Shown here in pieces: positions 9,701 through 19,201 of a stretch of DNA of 64,000 nt (positions are counted from its first letter, which is position 1; every line of letters begins with the position of its first letter). Source of the DNA: Gammaproteobacteria bacterium (GTDB taxonomy: Bacteria > Pseudomonadota > Gammaproteobacteria > Pseudomonadales > Halieaceae); NCBI GenBank assembly GCA_024644535.1, contig JAHEKX010000007.1:226567-290566 (forward strand), written 5' to 3'. The notes beneath the pieces are model-generated. The model was given only the letters and a program-made list of their open reading frames with translations. It was not told where the DNA came from and searched no databases. The translations under genes and the position numbers were made by a program.

Positions 9701-10592
9701 GGACAGACCATTCGATACTTTCCACCAACATTCTAGCGGTATTGATGGGAATTTCCCCAATGACAGACACCAAGGCTGCACCATCTTTCGTTTGCAAGCC
9801 ACGGGTATAAGCTAAGGTAGCACCTCTATTAACTACGCCTTCGCCGACCCGAATGTCGCCTTTAGGGTGCTCAATGAACATACTAAACGTAGACAATCCA
9901 TCGGTGTAAGTTTGCACCTCCGCCACCGCCGTATCACTTGAGGAAGCCTCTTCAAAACCAGCGGGCACCCAACCCAATGACCACGCGTAGGTGCTCTCTT
10001 TCGCTGTTTGCTGCGTCGCCTCAGACGATGTTTCCGCTGAACGAAATCCCTCGCGGTTAACCTCTGTTTCAGGACCCAAAGATAGGGCCCTTAACTCGAC
10101 ATTTTCTAAAGCGCTAGAGCCGCTAAAGGTTGTAGAACGCAATACAATTGCGTTTTTCTCGTCGACCACCAATTGAAAGCCATGGCGATACACATCTTTG
10201 GGCAAAGCAGTAATTACCGTAGCCGCGTCATTACCTAGCGGTTGTCGTTCGACTCGAAACTTATACCACCGCGCAACACCGCAACTGTCGACCGGCTCAA
10301 GCAAAAGACGATGACTGAGATTATCGCAATCGCTACTGTGATCTGGAATTTGTACCGAATAGTTACCATCTGGATCGGGCATACCACGGGTAATCATGAT
10401 TTGTTGCGAACCTACTGCAGTCTGAACGACCGCTCGAGCCGCGAAGCTCGGGGCATGGCCCGAGGGCATAACAGAGCGCAAAACCTGAAGCGCCTCTTCA
10501 TCTTCTGCGTTGCAGCCGACATCGGCCCAAACCAGGTTCGCGAAAGCCACTCCTATCAGAACCGAACCGGCACGCATAGTAGGGATCCACAT
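9690..10592 (-). CDS. rseB: RseB/MucB, periplasmic regulator of anti-sigma factor RseA
   Basis: Binds the periplasmic part of RseA and shields it from DegS cleavage; mis-sorted lipopolysaccharide or lipoprotein signals release it. A signal peptide is visible (MRAGSVLIGVAFANLVWA). The MucB/RseB N-terminal LolA-like domain and C-terminal domain are recognisable, for example EWSLGWVPAGFE-like SLGWVPAGFE and TYTDGLSTFSMFIE. Length is 300 residues. A second possible start at 10577 (MRAGSV) would shorten the signal region by five residues. It starts 3 bases after the rseA stop. Confidence 0.92.
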   Translation of the reverse strand: MWIPTMRAGSVLIGVAFANLVWADVGCNAEDEEALQVLRSVMPSGHAPSFAARAVVQTAVGSQQIMITRGMPDPDGNYSVQIPDHSSDCDNLSHRLLLEPVDSCGVARWYKFRVERQPLGNDAATVITALPKDVYRHGFQLVVDEKNAIVLRSTTFSGSSALENVELRALSLGPETEVNREGFRSAETSSEATQQTAKESTYAWSLGWVPAGFEEASSSDTAVAEVQTYTDGLSTFSMFIEHPKGDIRVGEGVVNRGATLAYTRGLQTKDGAALVSVIGEIPINTARMLVESIEWSVRAE

Positions 10593-10595
10593 GGC

Positions 10596-11258
10596 TCAGC
10601 GCTTACCCGACTCTGCTTCCGCTCGGGCCAGCGTTCCCGTCATGAGCGTCACCGGGGTGTGCAAAGCACCCTCTGTCGCGTGCTGCTGTGAATATAGCTC
10701 TAGGCGCTGACGAGCCAGCTCTTGATATAAACCCTCGATGGGCACAGGTGCTGGCGAGCGCATGACCTGCGTTTGCCCGAAACTCGCGGGAATAGCTTGC
10801 AAGCCTGCTGAATCGAGCGGCATGACGGGCATGGATCGAACTGTGGGTACGGCAGACGAGGCGATCGTCGCCGATTGGCTATTCGTATCTTGCTGCACTT
10901 GCAGACCCACCGCCACTCCCAGACATGCCACCGAGGCCGCCACCGCAAAGGGCCTGAGCACCTTAAACCAATATTGACGACGCAAAGGCCTAGCACCGGT
11001 GTGTATCAACTCTTCTCGAACTCGATCGGCAATGCTCAGGCCTGGCGCTGAGGCCGAGGTGCCGAGTAGGACTTCACGGTTAAGATGGTAGCGATGCCAA
11101 GTCGCACGCAAGCTAGGTTGCTGGTCTAGGCGCTTTAGCAAGCGATTCGTAGAAAACTCATCGAGATCTCCATCCATGAGTCGCGACAACAACTCATCGT
11201 ATTCATTATTAATTTCCGTATTCTGCTTACTACTCACTGACACCTCTCTATTAGGCAT
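10596..11258 (-). CDS. rseA: Anti-sigma-E factor RseA/MucA
   Basis: Inner-membrane anti-sigma factor that holds RpoE inactive until cut by DegS and RseP. The N-terminal sigma-binding region has the typical LLSRLMDGDLDEF motif and WHRYHLNREVL. One membrane helix (about residues 103-121, FAVAASVACLGVAVGLQV) separates it from a periplasmic Gln/Ala-rich tail. The ATG overlaps the rpoE stop. A GTG six codons downstream is another possible start. Overall length of 220 is close to MucA (194) with an N-terminal extension. Confidence 0.9.
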   Translation of the reverse strand: MPNREVSVSSKQNTEINNEYDELLSRLMDGDLDEFSTNRLLKRLDQQPSLRATWHRYHLNREVLLGTSASAPGLSIADRVREELIHTGARPLRRQYWFKVLRPFAVAASVACLGVAVGLQVQQDTNSQSATIASSAVPTVRSMPVMPLDSAGLQAIPASFGQTQVMRSPAPVPIEGLYQELARQRLELYSQQHATEGALHTPVTLMTGTLARAEAESGKR

Positions 11259-11859
11259 AATTTACTTCGCCATTCATTGCCGCAGCCACTTGTTTGTCGA
11301 CAGTTTCCCTACCGCGGAAAATGCGCGACCTAATGGTCCCTATCGGACAGCCCATAATGGCAGCTATATCCTCATAGCTCAGGCCATCGAACTCGCGCAA
11401 GCAGAGCGCAGTTCTAAGTTCGTCTGGCAATTCAGCTACCGCCTTGTTGATCACCAGCTCCAATTGTTGCGATGCAATCGCCGCCTCCGGGCTTTCGTGA
11501 TCTTGCAACTGTTCTCCGCCATCTTGCAACGCAGCATCATCCACATCGATATCAACCCACGGCGTTCGTCTCGACCTTGCCACCAGATAGTTCTTGGCGG
11601 TATTCGTAGCGATGCGGAATAACCAAGTATAAAACGCGCTATCGCCGCGAAACTGCCCAAGGGCCTTGTATGCCTTGATGAAACTCTCCTGGGCCACATC
11701 TTGCGCTTCGTCACTGTCATTTACGAACCGTCTGATCACGCTCAGCACTCGATGCTGGTATTTAATGACCAGCAAGTCAAAGGCCCGTAAATCGCCCTTC
11801 TGTGCTCGCTCAACAAGCAATCGGTCCGATTCCTCGTCTGTTACTGAGCCACCGCTCAC
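11251..11859 (-). CDS. rpoE: RNA polymerase sigma-E factor RpoE/AlgU
   Basis: ECF sigma factor for the envelope stress response. Region 2 (DLRAFDLLVIKYQHRVLSVI, then AQDVAQESFIKAYKAL and YTWLFRIATNTAKNYL) and region 4 (LREFDGLSYEDIAAIMGCP, then GTIRSRIFRGRE) are nearly textbook RpoE. It is 202 residues and heads the rpoE-rseA-rseB-rseC-mucD operon. A sigma-E-type promoter lies about 70-100 bases upstream, so the gene very likely activates itself. Confidence 0.97.
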   Translation of the reverse strand: MSGGSVTDEESDRLLVERAQKGDLRAFDLLVIKYQHRVLSVIRRFVNDSDEAQDVAQESFIKAYKALGQFRGDSAFYTWLFRIATNTAKNYLVARSRRTPWVDIDVDDAALQDGGEQLQDHESPEAAIASQQLELVINKAVAELPDELRTALCLREFDGLSYEDIAAIMGCPIGTIRSRIFRGRETVDKQVAAAMNGEVNYA

Positions 11860-11930
11860 GCAATCTCCTCAATTTGTTTGGCTCTTGTTGGACTGAATTG
11901 CGTGTCAATCGCTTTTTCCGTCGCACTGCT

Positions 11931-11960
11931 TCTAAGAGCACTAATTTCTGCTAAAGTTCC
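11931..11960 (-). promoter_or_regulatory. Sigma-E-dependent promoter of rpoE operon
   Basis: On the minus strand the sequence reads GGAACTT, exactly 16 bases, then TCTTA. The known sigma-E/AlgU consensus is GAACTT-N16-TCTGA, so only one base of the -10 differs. It points at rpoE and implies a leader of roughly 65 bases. This is direct sequence evidence for positive autoregulation of the operon, as known for rpoE and algU elsewhere. Confidence 0.9.
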
Positions 11961-12048
11961 CAGTATTGTGCCACGGAGTTAATATTTCTCATAAACCCGC
12001 TTCTGGCCCGTCATATTAACTGACTTTACGCGAGATGTTATTAACCAA

Positions 12049-13632
12049 ATGGCTACAACACACTCTGAATACGATGTTGTTATTGTGGGCACAGGCGCCG
12101 CAGGCATGGCGCTCGCACTGCATCTACCCAAACACCTCCGGATCGCCTTACTGACAAAATCCACACTCAACCAGGGTAGCACTTACTGGGCGCAGGGGGG
12201 CATGGCCGCGGTGGTGGATGCAAATGACACTGTGGCGTCGCATGTCCAAGACACTTTAATTGCTGGAGCAGGATTGTGTGATCGCGACGCAGTCGAATTT
12301 ACCGTTTCGCGCAGCAGTCATGTGGTCGATTGGCTGGTCGCGCTAGGCGTAAACTTTGATCGATTAAACGAGAATGAGCAACAAGGCACGAACTTTCATT
12401 TAACGCGCGAGGGAGGCCACAGTCACCGACGCATTCTTCATGCCGCCGATGCAACCGGCAAAGCCATTTCAAAGACCCTAAGCAAACACGTTGTCTCTGC
12501 TAGCAACATCGACGTGCTGACAGAGCGCGTTGCTGTCGATGTCATAGTGCACAATGGGCGCTGCAGGGGCTTGTATGCCCTAAACACCAAAACAGGCTCA
12601 GTAGACGCCTTCCAAACCAATGTGGTCGCGCTCGCTACGGGCGGCGCAAGTAAGGCATACCTGTACACAAGCAACCCAGACGGCAACAGCGGCGACGGCA
12701 TTGCCATAGCATGGCGAGCCGGCTGCAGAGTTGCCAATATGGAATTTAATCAATTTCATCCAACTTGCCTGTATCACCCTAAAGCTAAATCTTATCTGAT
12801 CACCGAGGCAATTCGAGGCGAAGGCGGCCATTTATTACTGCCAGACAGGCAACGATTTATGCATAAATTCGACGAGCGCGGAGAGCTCGCCCCCCGAGAT
12901 ATCGTTGCTCGTGCTATCGATCACGAAATGAAGCGTTTAGGCGCAGACCACCTGCTGCTAGATATCTCACACAAACCGGCATCTGAGGTGTTAACACATT
13001 TCCCAAACACCGCAAAAAAATGTTTGGAATACGGCATCGATATTACGAAGGAGCCCATACCCATTGTTCCAGCGGCACACTACACCTGCGGCGGTGTGGT
13101 CGTAGACCACTACGGCTGCACCGACATCACAGGTTTGTATGCCATTGGTGAAACCTCGCACACTGGACTGCACGGCGCAAATCGCATGGCTAGCAATTCA
13201 CTGCTCGAATGCCTAGTCTATGGCGAATCTGCCGCTATTCACATCAACCAAGCAGCACTGACAGCCGAACCAAAAACCCCCGTCGCAGGCTGGGATGAAA
13301 GCCAAGTCACCGATTCGGACGAGGATGTCGTGATATCGCACAACTGGGATGAACTAAGACGTTTCATGTGGGACTATGTGGGCATTGTGCGCACTGATAA
13401 GCGGCTGGAACGAGCTCAACACCGATGCGATCTGTTGCGTTCTGAGATCAACGAGTATTACGCCAACTATCGGGTGACCAATGACCTACTCGAATTGCGC
13501 AACCTCAGCGTGGTTGCCGACTTAATGATTCGCTGTGCGCGCCAACGCAAAGAAAGCCGGGGCCTGCACTTCACTCTGGACTACCCCACCACTTCGCCAC
13601 AGGCGTTAGACACTGTGCTGGCACCCGACTAG
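12049..13632 (+). CDS. nadB: L-aspartate oxidase
   Basis: FAD enzyme that oxidises L-aspartate to iminoaspartate, the first step of NAD synthesis. The dinucleotide-binding motif [15 protein letters not shown] is at the N-terminus. [12 protein letters not shown], the substrate-loop [14 protein letters not shown], and HPTCLYHP are typical NadB elements, and [20 protein letters not shown] is the late FAD site. At 527 residues it is complete. It is divergent from rpoE, as in Pseudomonas. Confidence 0.96.
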   Translation: MATTHSEYDVVIVGTGAAGMALALHLPKHLRIALLTKSTLNQGSTYWAQGGMAAVVDANDTVASHVQDTLIAGAGLCDRDAVEFTVSRSSHVVDWLVALGVNFDRLNENEQQGTNFHLTREGGHSHRRILHAADATGKAISKTLSKHVVSASNIDVLTERVAVDVIVHNGRCRGLYALNTKTGSVDAFQTNVVALATGGASKAYLYTSNPDGNSGDGIAIAWRAGCRVANMEFNQFHPTCLYHPKAKSYLITEAIRGEGGHLLLPDRQRFMHKFDERGELAPRDIVARAIDHEMKRLGADHLLLDISHKPASEVLTHFPNTAKKCLEYGIDITKEPIPIVPAAHYTCGGVVVDHYGCTDITGLYAIGETSHTGLHGANRMASNSLLECLVYGESAAIHINQAALTAEPKTPVAGWDESQVTDSDEDVVISHNWDELRRFMWDYVGIVRTDKRLERAQHRCDLLRSEINEYYANYRVTNDLLELRNLSVVADLMIRCARQRKESRGLHFTLDYPTTSPQALDTVLAPD

Positions 13633-13783
13633 CTTTTGCCCCGAGCCCTGCGCGCAATGGACCTGAATTCCGCTTTAGGCAACTGCCAAGAGCAAAGCCA
13701 GGAGCAACGGCCGGTCTCGTCGAAACACCAAAGCAGACCGGGTAATACTGTATAGACATTTTTCGGCTGTACTACCATCGGTC

Positions 13784-14044
13784 TTACGCCTCGGGCGCCC
13801 CTGTTAATTTTCGAATCGTTACAACCAAGGCGGCAAATTTTGGGGCGTCTGGCTGAACGCGCTGCATCAGGTACGCATATAAGTCTTGATCTTGGCAGGT
13901 CATGAACTCTTCAAAGGTCGCGCGATCTGCAGCGCTTAAGTTCGCGTAATGCTGATCGACGAACGGTTCCAGCAACAAATCTAGCTCTAACATCCCGCGC
14001 CGCGCCGCCCAGCGCATTCGATTCACTTCACCAGCCTCAACCAT
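13784..14044 (-). CDS. sdhE: SdhE (YgfY), FAD assembly factor of succinate dehydrogenase
   Basis: Small cytoplasmic protein that promotes covalent flavinylation of SdhA and FrdA. The hallmark RGMLELDLLLEPF (RGxxE motif) is present, followed by FEEFMTCQDQDLYAYL. The ORF track starts at 14086 (100 residues). I prefer the inner ATG at 14044 (MVEAGEVNRMRW), which aligns with the start of E. coli SdhE and gives 86 residues. It is convergent with nadB and divergent from ygfZ, the usual arrangement. Confidence 0.88.
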   Translation of the reverse strand: MVEAGEVNRMRWAARRGMLELDLLLEPFVDQHYANLSAADRATFEEFMTCQDQDLYAYLMQRVQPDAPKFAALVVTIRKLTGAPEA

Positions 14045-14154
14045 ACCTTCATCCAAACAGACACCCAAAAACGTAGTATACTGCATCGCGTCTCGAGATG
14101 CTTATTAGGCACTCACCCAAACTTGTTTTTGACCCAGTCTGGCTAAATTTGCTT

Positions 14155-14973
14155 ATGTACAAGGTAACTCCAAACAGCTATTTTTCCGCGCTTGACCTTA
14201 CAGGTCCCGACGCTTCGAAAACCTTGCAGGGCCAGCTCACGAATGACGTTGTGAACCAGCGAGACCAAAGCGGTATGAAAGGTTTGCTATGCAATATTAA
14301 AGGTCGCGTCGAATTAGTCGTAAGGGTATATAAACATTCGGCAGAACATTTAACACTGGTTGTACCAAGGGCAAATGCTGACCTCGTGAAACGTCGATTA
14401 GCGCCCTACATGGCCTTTTCTAAGAGTCAGTTAGTCGAGTGTGACCTCAGCGATAGCAGCCTGTTATTTGGGCCAGAAAGCGCTGACGCAAAAGAAACAC
14501 TTGCCGGCCTTAGGTTTGACGGCTTGGCGCTGCTAAGTCCACAAGAACTGCTAAACACGACCGTACCCTTGACCCACAGTTCAATAGAAGACTTTCATAC
14601 CTACCGGGCAAAACGAGGCATGCTTGAGCTCGACCCAGAGCAGAGTGGACTCTACACGCCTCAGGCACTTAGCCTCGACCGTCTTGGCTATGTAAGCTTT
14701 AAAAAAGGTTGCTATATGGGCCAAGAAATCATCGCTCGCTTGCATTACAAAGGCCAGTCAAAGTATCAACTCGCCGTTTTGCAGTGCTTGAGCGCTGTCG
14801 CCAATGAGACAAAGGTCACAAGTCTCGCTGGTGCAACTTTGGGAACCATCGTCGATTCAGCTGCAAATGCGTCGGGGCATTATCTTGCCAGCATTCGACT
14901 AGCAGAAGACGAGACAGCCGAGTATTTCGTGAACGATCACCCCGCCACTTTACTGCAATTATTTGGCAACTAG
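14155..14973 (+). CDS. ygfZ: YgfZ/GcvT-domain protein, folate-binding Fe-S cluster repair factor
   Basis: Tetrahydrofolate-dependent protein needed for activity of certain Fe-S enzymes such as MiaB. The family signature with its conserved Cys is present as FKKGCYMGQEIIARLHYKG. The N-terminal GPDASKTLQGQLTNDV matches the start of other YgfZ proteins. The track start at 14098 adds 19 residues that resemble nothing in the family. The ATG at 14155 (MYKVTPNSYFSALDLTG) gives 272 residues and is preferred. Neighbouring sdhE supports the call. Confidence 0.88.
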   Translation: MYKVTPNSYFSALDLTGPDASKTLQGQLTNDVVNQRDQSGMKGLLCNIKGRVELVVRVYKHSAEHLTLVVPRANADLVKRRLAPYMAFSKSQLVECDLSDSSLLFGPESADAKETLAGLRFDGLALLSPQELLNTTVPLTHSSIEDFHTYRAKRGMLELDPEQSGLYTPQALSLDRLGYVSFKKGCYMGQEIIARLHYKGQSKYQLAVLQCLSAVANETKVTSLAGATLGTIVDSAANASGHYLASIRLAEDETAEYFVNDHPATLLQLFGN

Positions 14974-15026
14974 GCGCTTTGATTAGCTGGCAATGTTGTT
15001 ATGCTTTGCGTTACTCTGAGCGGTTC

Positions 15027-15275
15027 ATGGCATATGCTTTTGACTAACCAATGATCCACTCCCCGCCCGACAATCTGGAAACTCCCTGCTTGGTTCTTGC
15101 CGACGACAGGCAACAGCGCGGCGCGCTTAAATTTGGCGATAGTGTGAATGAACTTATGCTATCGGTCCCGGCTTTGCCCGAGCCCGGAGACATCCCGACC
15201 CCCCCGGCCCAAGTCCGGGAAACCGGCCGATTATTTATCCCTGGGCCGACAGATCCCCTATCCTACCGTGCTTAA
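15027..15275 (+). other. Unreadable 5' segment of sthA (possible decayed or mis-sequenced FAD-binding region)
   Basis: The ATG at 15027 gives MAYAFD and then a stop, which resembles a normal SthA N-terminus (M..YDY..). From it to the first alignable codons (LKHAISVV, 15271 onward) is 244 bases. About 255 would be expected for the intact gene, so roughly the right amount of DNA is present but no frame encodes the GxGxxG motif or CxxxxC. At 15052-15069 the bases ATCCACTCCCCGCCCGAC become codons for I-G-T-G-P-A-G if a GG is restored at three sites. That restoration is inference. The track ORF 15051-15275 (74 aa, Pro-rich) is likely an accident of this segment. Confidence 0.45.
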
Positions 15276-16410
15276 ACATGCGATCTCGGTGGTTGAACAA
15301 CAAGTCGACATGCGAAGTAAGTTCTATGGCCGCAACAATATTGCCGTGTATAAGGGCCACGCCAAGTTTATTGATGATCAGAGAGTATCAGTTACGAGAG
15401 CCGATGGTTCTGTAGAAGAATTGCACTCGCAAGAATTCGTGATTGCCACGGGCAGCCGCCCCTATCACCCACCCGACGTCCCCTTTGAGCATTCGCGAGT
15501 CTATGACAGCGATACCATTTTGAGCTTAGAACATACACCCCGTAAGCTCATAATTTATGGGGCAGGCGTTATAGGGTGTGAATATGCCTCTATTTTTAGC
15601 GGTTTGGGTATTAAGGTTGAGTTGATTAACAGTTTCGAGAACCTATTGGCGTTTCTGGACGATGAAATCGCTGTTGCTCTAGATTACCACCTTCGCGAAT
15701 CAGGCGTCATGGTCCGTCATCGCGAGATCTACGATCGAGTAGAGGCCAACCAAGAAGGTATTGCCCTGCACTTGCAATCAGGTAAGATCATCCGAAGCGA
15801 CGCGCTACTATGGTGTAACGGCAGAAGCGGTAATACGCAAAACCTGGGACTTGAAAACATCGGGCTCCGCAGTGACGGCCGAGGCCAGATCAGAGTAAAC
15901 CATCGCTACCAAACCGAAGTAACCAATGTCTACGCAGTGGGCGATGTCATTGGCTCTCCAAGTCTTGCCAGCGCTGCTTATGATCAAGGTCGCGCCGCGG
16001 CTTCCGCTAACGACAAAGACGTTCGTTTTGTCGACGATGTCCCAACGGGCATATACACAATTCCCGAAATCAGCTCAGTTGGTCGCACCGAGCGAGAACT
16101 TACCGATAACAAAATACCTTTCGAGGTAGGCCGAGCCTTTTTCAAGGATACAGCGCGCGGACAAATCTCGGGAGAAGGCACAGGCATGCTAAAAATACTG
16201 TTTTGCCCGAGTACACTCAGAATTTTGGGAATACATTGCTTTGGTGCCGAAGCCACCGAAATTATTCACATCGGTCAAGCAATCATGAAGCAACCAGAAA
16301 CAGCGAATACCATTCGTTACTTTGTAGAAACAACCTTTAACTACCCTACTATGGCAGAAGCCTATCGCATTGCCGCATTAAATGGCTTGAATAGACTGTC
16401 GGGCTACTAG
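15148..16410 (+). pseudogene. sthA: Soluble pyridine nucleotide transhydrogenase SthA, N-terminus missing
   Basis: SthA moves reducing equivalents between NADPH and NAD+. From about residue 45 the open frame matches SthA strongly: [30 protein letters not shown], the NAD(P)-binding [52 protein letters not shown] and a complete C-terminus ending [10 protein letters not shown]. The first ~85 residues of the family, holding the FAD-binding GxGxxG motif, are not encoded in this frame. The first ~45 residues (Pro/Arg-rich) do not align. As read, the protein could not bind FAD normally. Either a pseudogene or a local sequence error; the 1.1 kb remainder has no stop or frameshift. Confidence 0.8.
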
Positions 16411-16411
16411 C

Positions 16412-17140
16412 GTGCTGCGACTCTGGAAAGGGCTATTCTGCGCCTTACTGCTGGCTGACCTAAGCGCAGCGGACGAGGTCGAGTCCTCGCGACACCGCTT
16501 TGACGCCAAGGCGCCTGATTGGATGGAGAATGTTGTTAACATTGAGGTGCCGGCAATAAAGTTTGAACACGGGCGTGCCCGACACTACACCGAATACTGT
16601 AGTGGCACCTTACTGAAAAGTTCTGCGACCTTACCCACTAGATTTGTGGTGAGCGCTTGGCATTGCGTAGAGTACTACCAAGATCTGAGTCGGGATCTTA
16701 AAGTGCAATTTCCGCATTCCCGATCTACCCACCGGTCTGCCTATACAGCACGTGTGATCGATAGCGGTGGCAGTATCTCCCGCGACTGGGCTTTACTGGA
16801 GCTAAGCAATGGTCCTAGCACAGCCCAACTAGAAGGCTTATCTTTGTTAGCGATTGACACAAGTAAACCCGCCACAGCAGCAGGCTTTGCAATGGCTTTA
16901 CCGAATGGCCGGCAGCGCTTATCCTTCGATAATTCCTGTCAAGCTAATGGAGAGACAGAGTGGGTGCGTTGCACCACCTCTAAAGGGGCTTCTGGCGGCC
17001 CGATCGTACAAACCCATGAATCAATGCCCGGTATCGTCGGGGTTATATCACAAGGTGACAGCCAAGCCTTAACCATCAGTTTCCCCAGCGCCAGGCTACC
17101 TCAACGCTGGACAACCACTTTCTCAGCCCAGTTACTCTGA
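16412..17140 (+). CDS. Secreted trypsin-like serine protease (S1 family)
   Basis: A GTG start one base after the sthA stop gives 242 residues. A signal peptide is likely ([19 protein letters not shown], cleavage near residue 19-20). The chymotrypsin-fold triad is visible: H84 in SAWHCVE, D125 in SRDWALLEL, and S194 in [10 protein letters not shown]. Cysteines at SAWHC and YCSG fit the usual disulphide, and a second pair is likely. Probable location is the periplasm or outside. The substrate is unknown; it lacks PDZ domains, unlike DegP. Its end overlaps the convergent trhO stop by 9 bases. Confidence 0.82.
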   Translation: MLRLWKGLFCALLLADLSAADEVESSRHRFDAKAPDWMENVVNIEVPAIKFEHGRARHYTEYCSGTLLKSSATLPTRFVVSAWHCVEYYQDLSRDLKVQFPHSRSTHRSAYTARVIDSGGSISRDWALLELSNGPSTAQLEGLSLLAIDTSKPATAAGFAMALPNGRQRLSFDNSCQANGETEWVRCTTSKGASGGPIVQTHESMPGIVGVISQGDSQALTISFPSARLPQRWTTTFSAQLL

Positions 17141-18109
17141 CACCACCTTGGCGTGTCTCTGCCGATCAGGCGGAGCCGAACCGATGTGTTGCTCCTGCCT
17201 CAACGCAGCGAGTTCTATTTGTTTCTGCCGTTCTGCAAACCGAATCTTTTGGTCATCGGTTAATTGGTCATAGCAGCGCGGGCAACAAACTCCTTTTTGA
17301 TAGCGAGGGTCAAGCTTTTGCTCTTCTGTAATAGGATGACGACAGCCGTGACACTGGTCGTATTGTCCTTTTTCCAGTCGGTGATTGACCGAGACCCGAT
17401 TGTCAAAAACAAAACATTCACCCTGCCATTTGGATTCGGCTTCAGGTACTTCTTCCAAATACTTAAGAATACCGCCCTTTAAGTGGTACACCTCATCGAA
17501 TCCCTGTTCAAGCATGTAGGCTGTCGCTTTTTCACAACGAATGCCACCGGTACAAAACATTGCCACCTTTTTATGCTTGGCAGGATCCATATGTTTTTCT
17601 ACGTAAGTAGGAAATTCTCTGAAGGTCGTCGTTTTAGGATCAAGTGCCCCCTCAAAGGTGCCAATTTCGAACTCATAATCGTTGCGGGTATCCACGAGAA
17701 CGACATCAGGATCTGAAATAAGTTCGTTCCAATCTTTCGGCTCGACGTAGCGCCCAACAACAACATTGGGATCAATACCCCCGATACCCATCGTGACAAT
17801 TTCTCGTTTTAATTTTACCTTCATTCGGTAAAAGGGCTTTTCTTGATAGTACGATTCTTTGTGCTCCAATGCCTCAAGCCCGGGCAATCCTCGCAAATAA
17901 ATTAGAAGCTGATTAATGCCCTCTCGAGTGCCAGACACAGTGCCATTAATACCCTCATGCGCGAGTAGCAGCGTCCCCTTTATACCCAAGGTCAGGCAGG
18001 TTTCTAATATAGGTTCACGTAAGGCCTTGTAATCAGGAAAACTCACAAAACGATACATCGCGGCAACAACAATGTCGGTCGCCTGATCGAGCTTTGAGTC
18101 AGTAATCAT
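17132..18109 (-). CDS. trhO: tRNA uridine(34) hydroxylase TrhO (rhodanese domain, YceA)
   Basis: Oxygen-dependent hydroxylase that makes 5-hydroxyuridine at tRNA position 34. The N-terminal acylphosphatase-like domain (about 15-105) contains [19 protein letters not shown]. The rhodanese domain (about 125-225) has the catalytic C186 in [14 protein letters not shown] Cys-rich C-terminal segment follows ([19 protein letters not shown]), as in the family. Length is 325. It overlaps bolA by ATGA, so the two form an operon. Confidence 0.93.
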   Translation of the reverse strand: MITDSKLDQATDIVVAAMYRFVSFPDYKALREPILETCLTLGIKGTLLLAHEGINGTVSGTREGINQLLIYLRGLPGLEALEHKESYYQEKPFYRMKVKLKREIVTMGIGGIDPNVVVGRYVEPKDWNELISDPDVVLVDTRNDYEFEIGTFEGALDPKTTTFREFPTYVEKHMDPAKHKKVAMFCTGGIRCEKATAYMLEQGFDEVYHLKGGILKYLEEVPEAESKWQGECFVFDNRVSVNHRLEKGQYDQCHGCRHPITEEQKLDPRYQKGVCCPRCYDQLTDDQKIRFAERQKQIELAALRQEQHIGSAPPDRQRHAKVVSE

Positions 18110-18417
18110 CGGCTACCTCCCAAGCACTCTGGCGAGCTCGGGCTTTGCTGACTACGTTGGCGCCACTGCTCCGGGCTATACAAATGCAGAGCTAAAGCGT
18201 GCACTGGCCCGTCGAGCAAGTCGGAAACCAACCCATATACCGCCTGGTGTCTTTTAACTCGGGGCATAGAATCGAAGGCATCAACAACCACCGTCAAGGC
18301 AAAGTGTGTTTCAGAACCGTCGGGCACATTATGCTTATGGCTCTCGTTTTCTAATAACACCAGCGCCTGCGGGAACGCGTCACTGACGCGGGACCGAAGT
18401 GTAGCCTCTATCGTCAT
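18106..18417 (-). CDS. bolA: BolA family protein
   Basis: BolA proteins partner with monothiol glutaredoxins in Fe-S metabolism and also act as stress-linked transcription regulators. The core motif [17 protein letters not shown] carries the conserved His and Ser/Thr, and the later [12 protein letters not shown] is typical. The track ORF starts at 18477. The ATG at 18417 ([11 protein letters not shown]) has a GAGGG ribosome site 8 bases upstream and matches other BolA N-termini, giving 103 residues. Confidence 0.92.
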   Translation of the reverse strand: MTIEATLRSRVSDAFPQALVLLENESHKHNVPDGSETHFALTVVVDAFDSMPRVKRHQAVYGLVSDLLDGPVHALALHLYSPEQWRQRSQQSPSSPECLGGSR

Positions 18418-18565
18418 AAACAAACCCTCTTGTTCAAAAGGGTAAAGTATACCTGATCCGACAAAGTCTAGAAGCACACAATCTACGACAATTCAGTTGA
18501 AACAAGGCCGCAAGTTCTCTAGTCTTTTCCGTCTATAATTTCATTCCGCGGAATGATAGGACACT

Positions 18566-19201
18566 ATGACAGAATTCGACGTGTTTTTTGACGGGCAATG
18601 CCTGCCGGGTTTTGGGCAGCAAGAGGTTCGCCAGAATCTTCAAGAACTCTTCAAAGCCAATGACGCTGTTCTGGATTTACTGTTCTCTGGCGACGAGCAA
18701 AAGGTAAAAAGTGGTCTCAACGAAGCCCGTGCAAAGCGCTACGCCAGCGCTCTTCGCAAAGCCGGTGCCAAGCCACTGGTTCGCAAAAAGGCCGTCATTC
18801 AACCCTCGCACGTAAGTAGCGACCCGCTGACATTTCAACGACCTGTAAGCTCGAAGGGGTTCGATCTAAGCCCACCAGGCAGCCTGATTTTGCGCCCCGA
18901 CGAAAAACCCAAAGTCAACTCTGTTATGATAAATACCGACCATCTTAACGCGCTAGAACCCGGCGTTTATAGCGCGCCACCAGAGAGCCCAATAGCGCAA
19001 GTGCCAAATACCAACCATCTGCGCATAAGCAACAACTCTGAAGCCATGGGCCGAGTAACCTTACCCGCGAAACGCTTTAACCTAAACGCTTACCAACTTG
19101 CACCTGAAGGCTGTGACTTATCAGAGTTCGCTCGGCCCTCGCTACCGACGTTGGAGCCTATACTTGAGCTCACTTTAACGCCAATGACTAAGACCCCCTA
19201 A
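18566..19201 (+). CDS. Uncharacterised protein with conserved N-terminal ~70-residue domain
   Basis: A 211-residue soluble protein with no signal peptide or membrane helix. The first ~70 residues (FDVFFDGQCLPGFGQQEVR, LQELFKANDAVLDLLFSGD, AKRYASALRKAGAKP) resemble a small domain I recall at the N-terminus of many gammaproteobacterial membrane and zinc-ribbon proteins, often before a DUF805-like part. Here that C-terminal part is replaced by a Pro-rich, probably disordered stretch ending in ELTLTPM. Function unknown. A GATAGGA ribosome site precedes the ATG. It stands alone, divergent from bolA and convergent with the histidine kinase. Confidence 0.7.
   Translation: MTEFDVFFDGQCLPGFGQQEVRQNLQELFKANDAVLDLLFSGDEQKVKSGLNEARAKRYASALRKAGAKPLVRKKAVIQPSHVSSDPLTFQRPVSSKGFDLSPPGSLILRPDEKPKVNSVMINTDHLNALEPGVYSAPPESPIAQVPNTNHLRISNNSEAMGRVTLPAKRFNLNAYQLAPEGCDLSEFARPSLPTLEPILELTLTPMTKTP

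Noticed and set aside
13711-13741. CCGGTCT ... AGACCGG inverted repeat between convergent nadB and sdhE
   Set aside because: Seven-base arms with a 17-base loop and no T tract; too weak to call a terminator.
15051-15275. 74-aa Pro-rich ORF before sthA
   Set aside because: No recognisable domain; it overlaps the SthA frame and lies in the damaged sthA 5' segment, so I treat it as a by-product rather than a gene.
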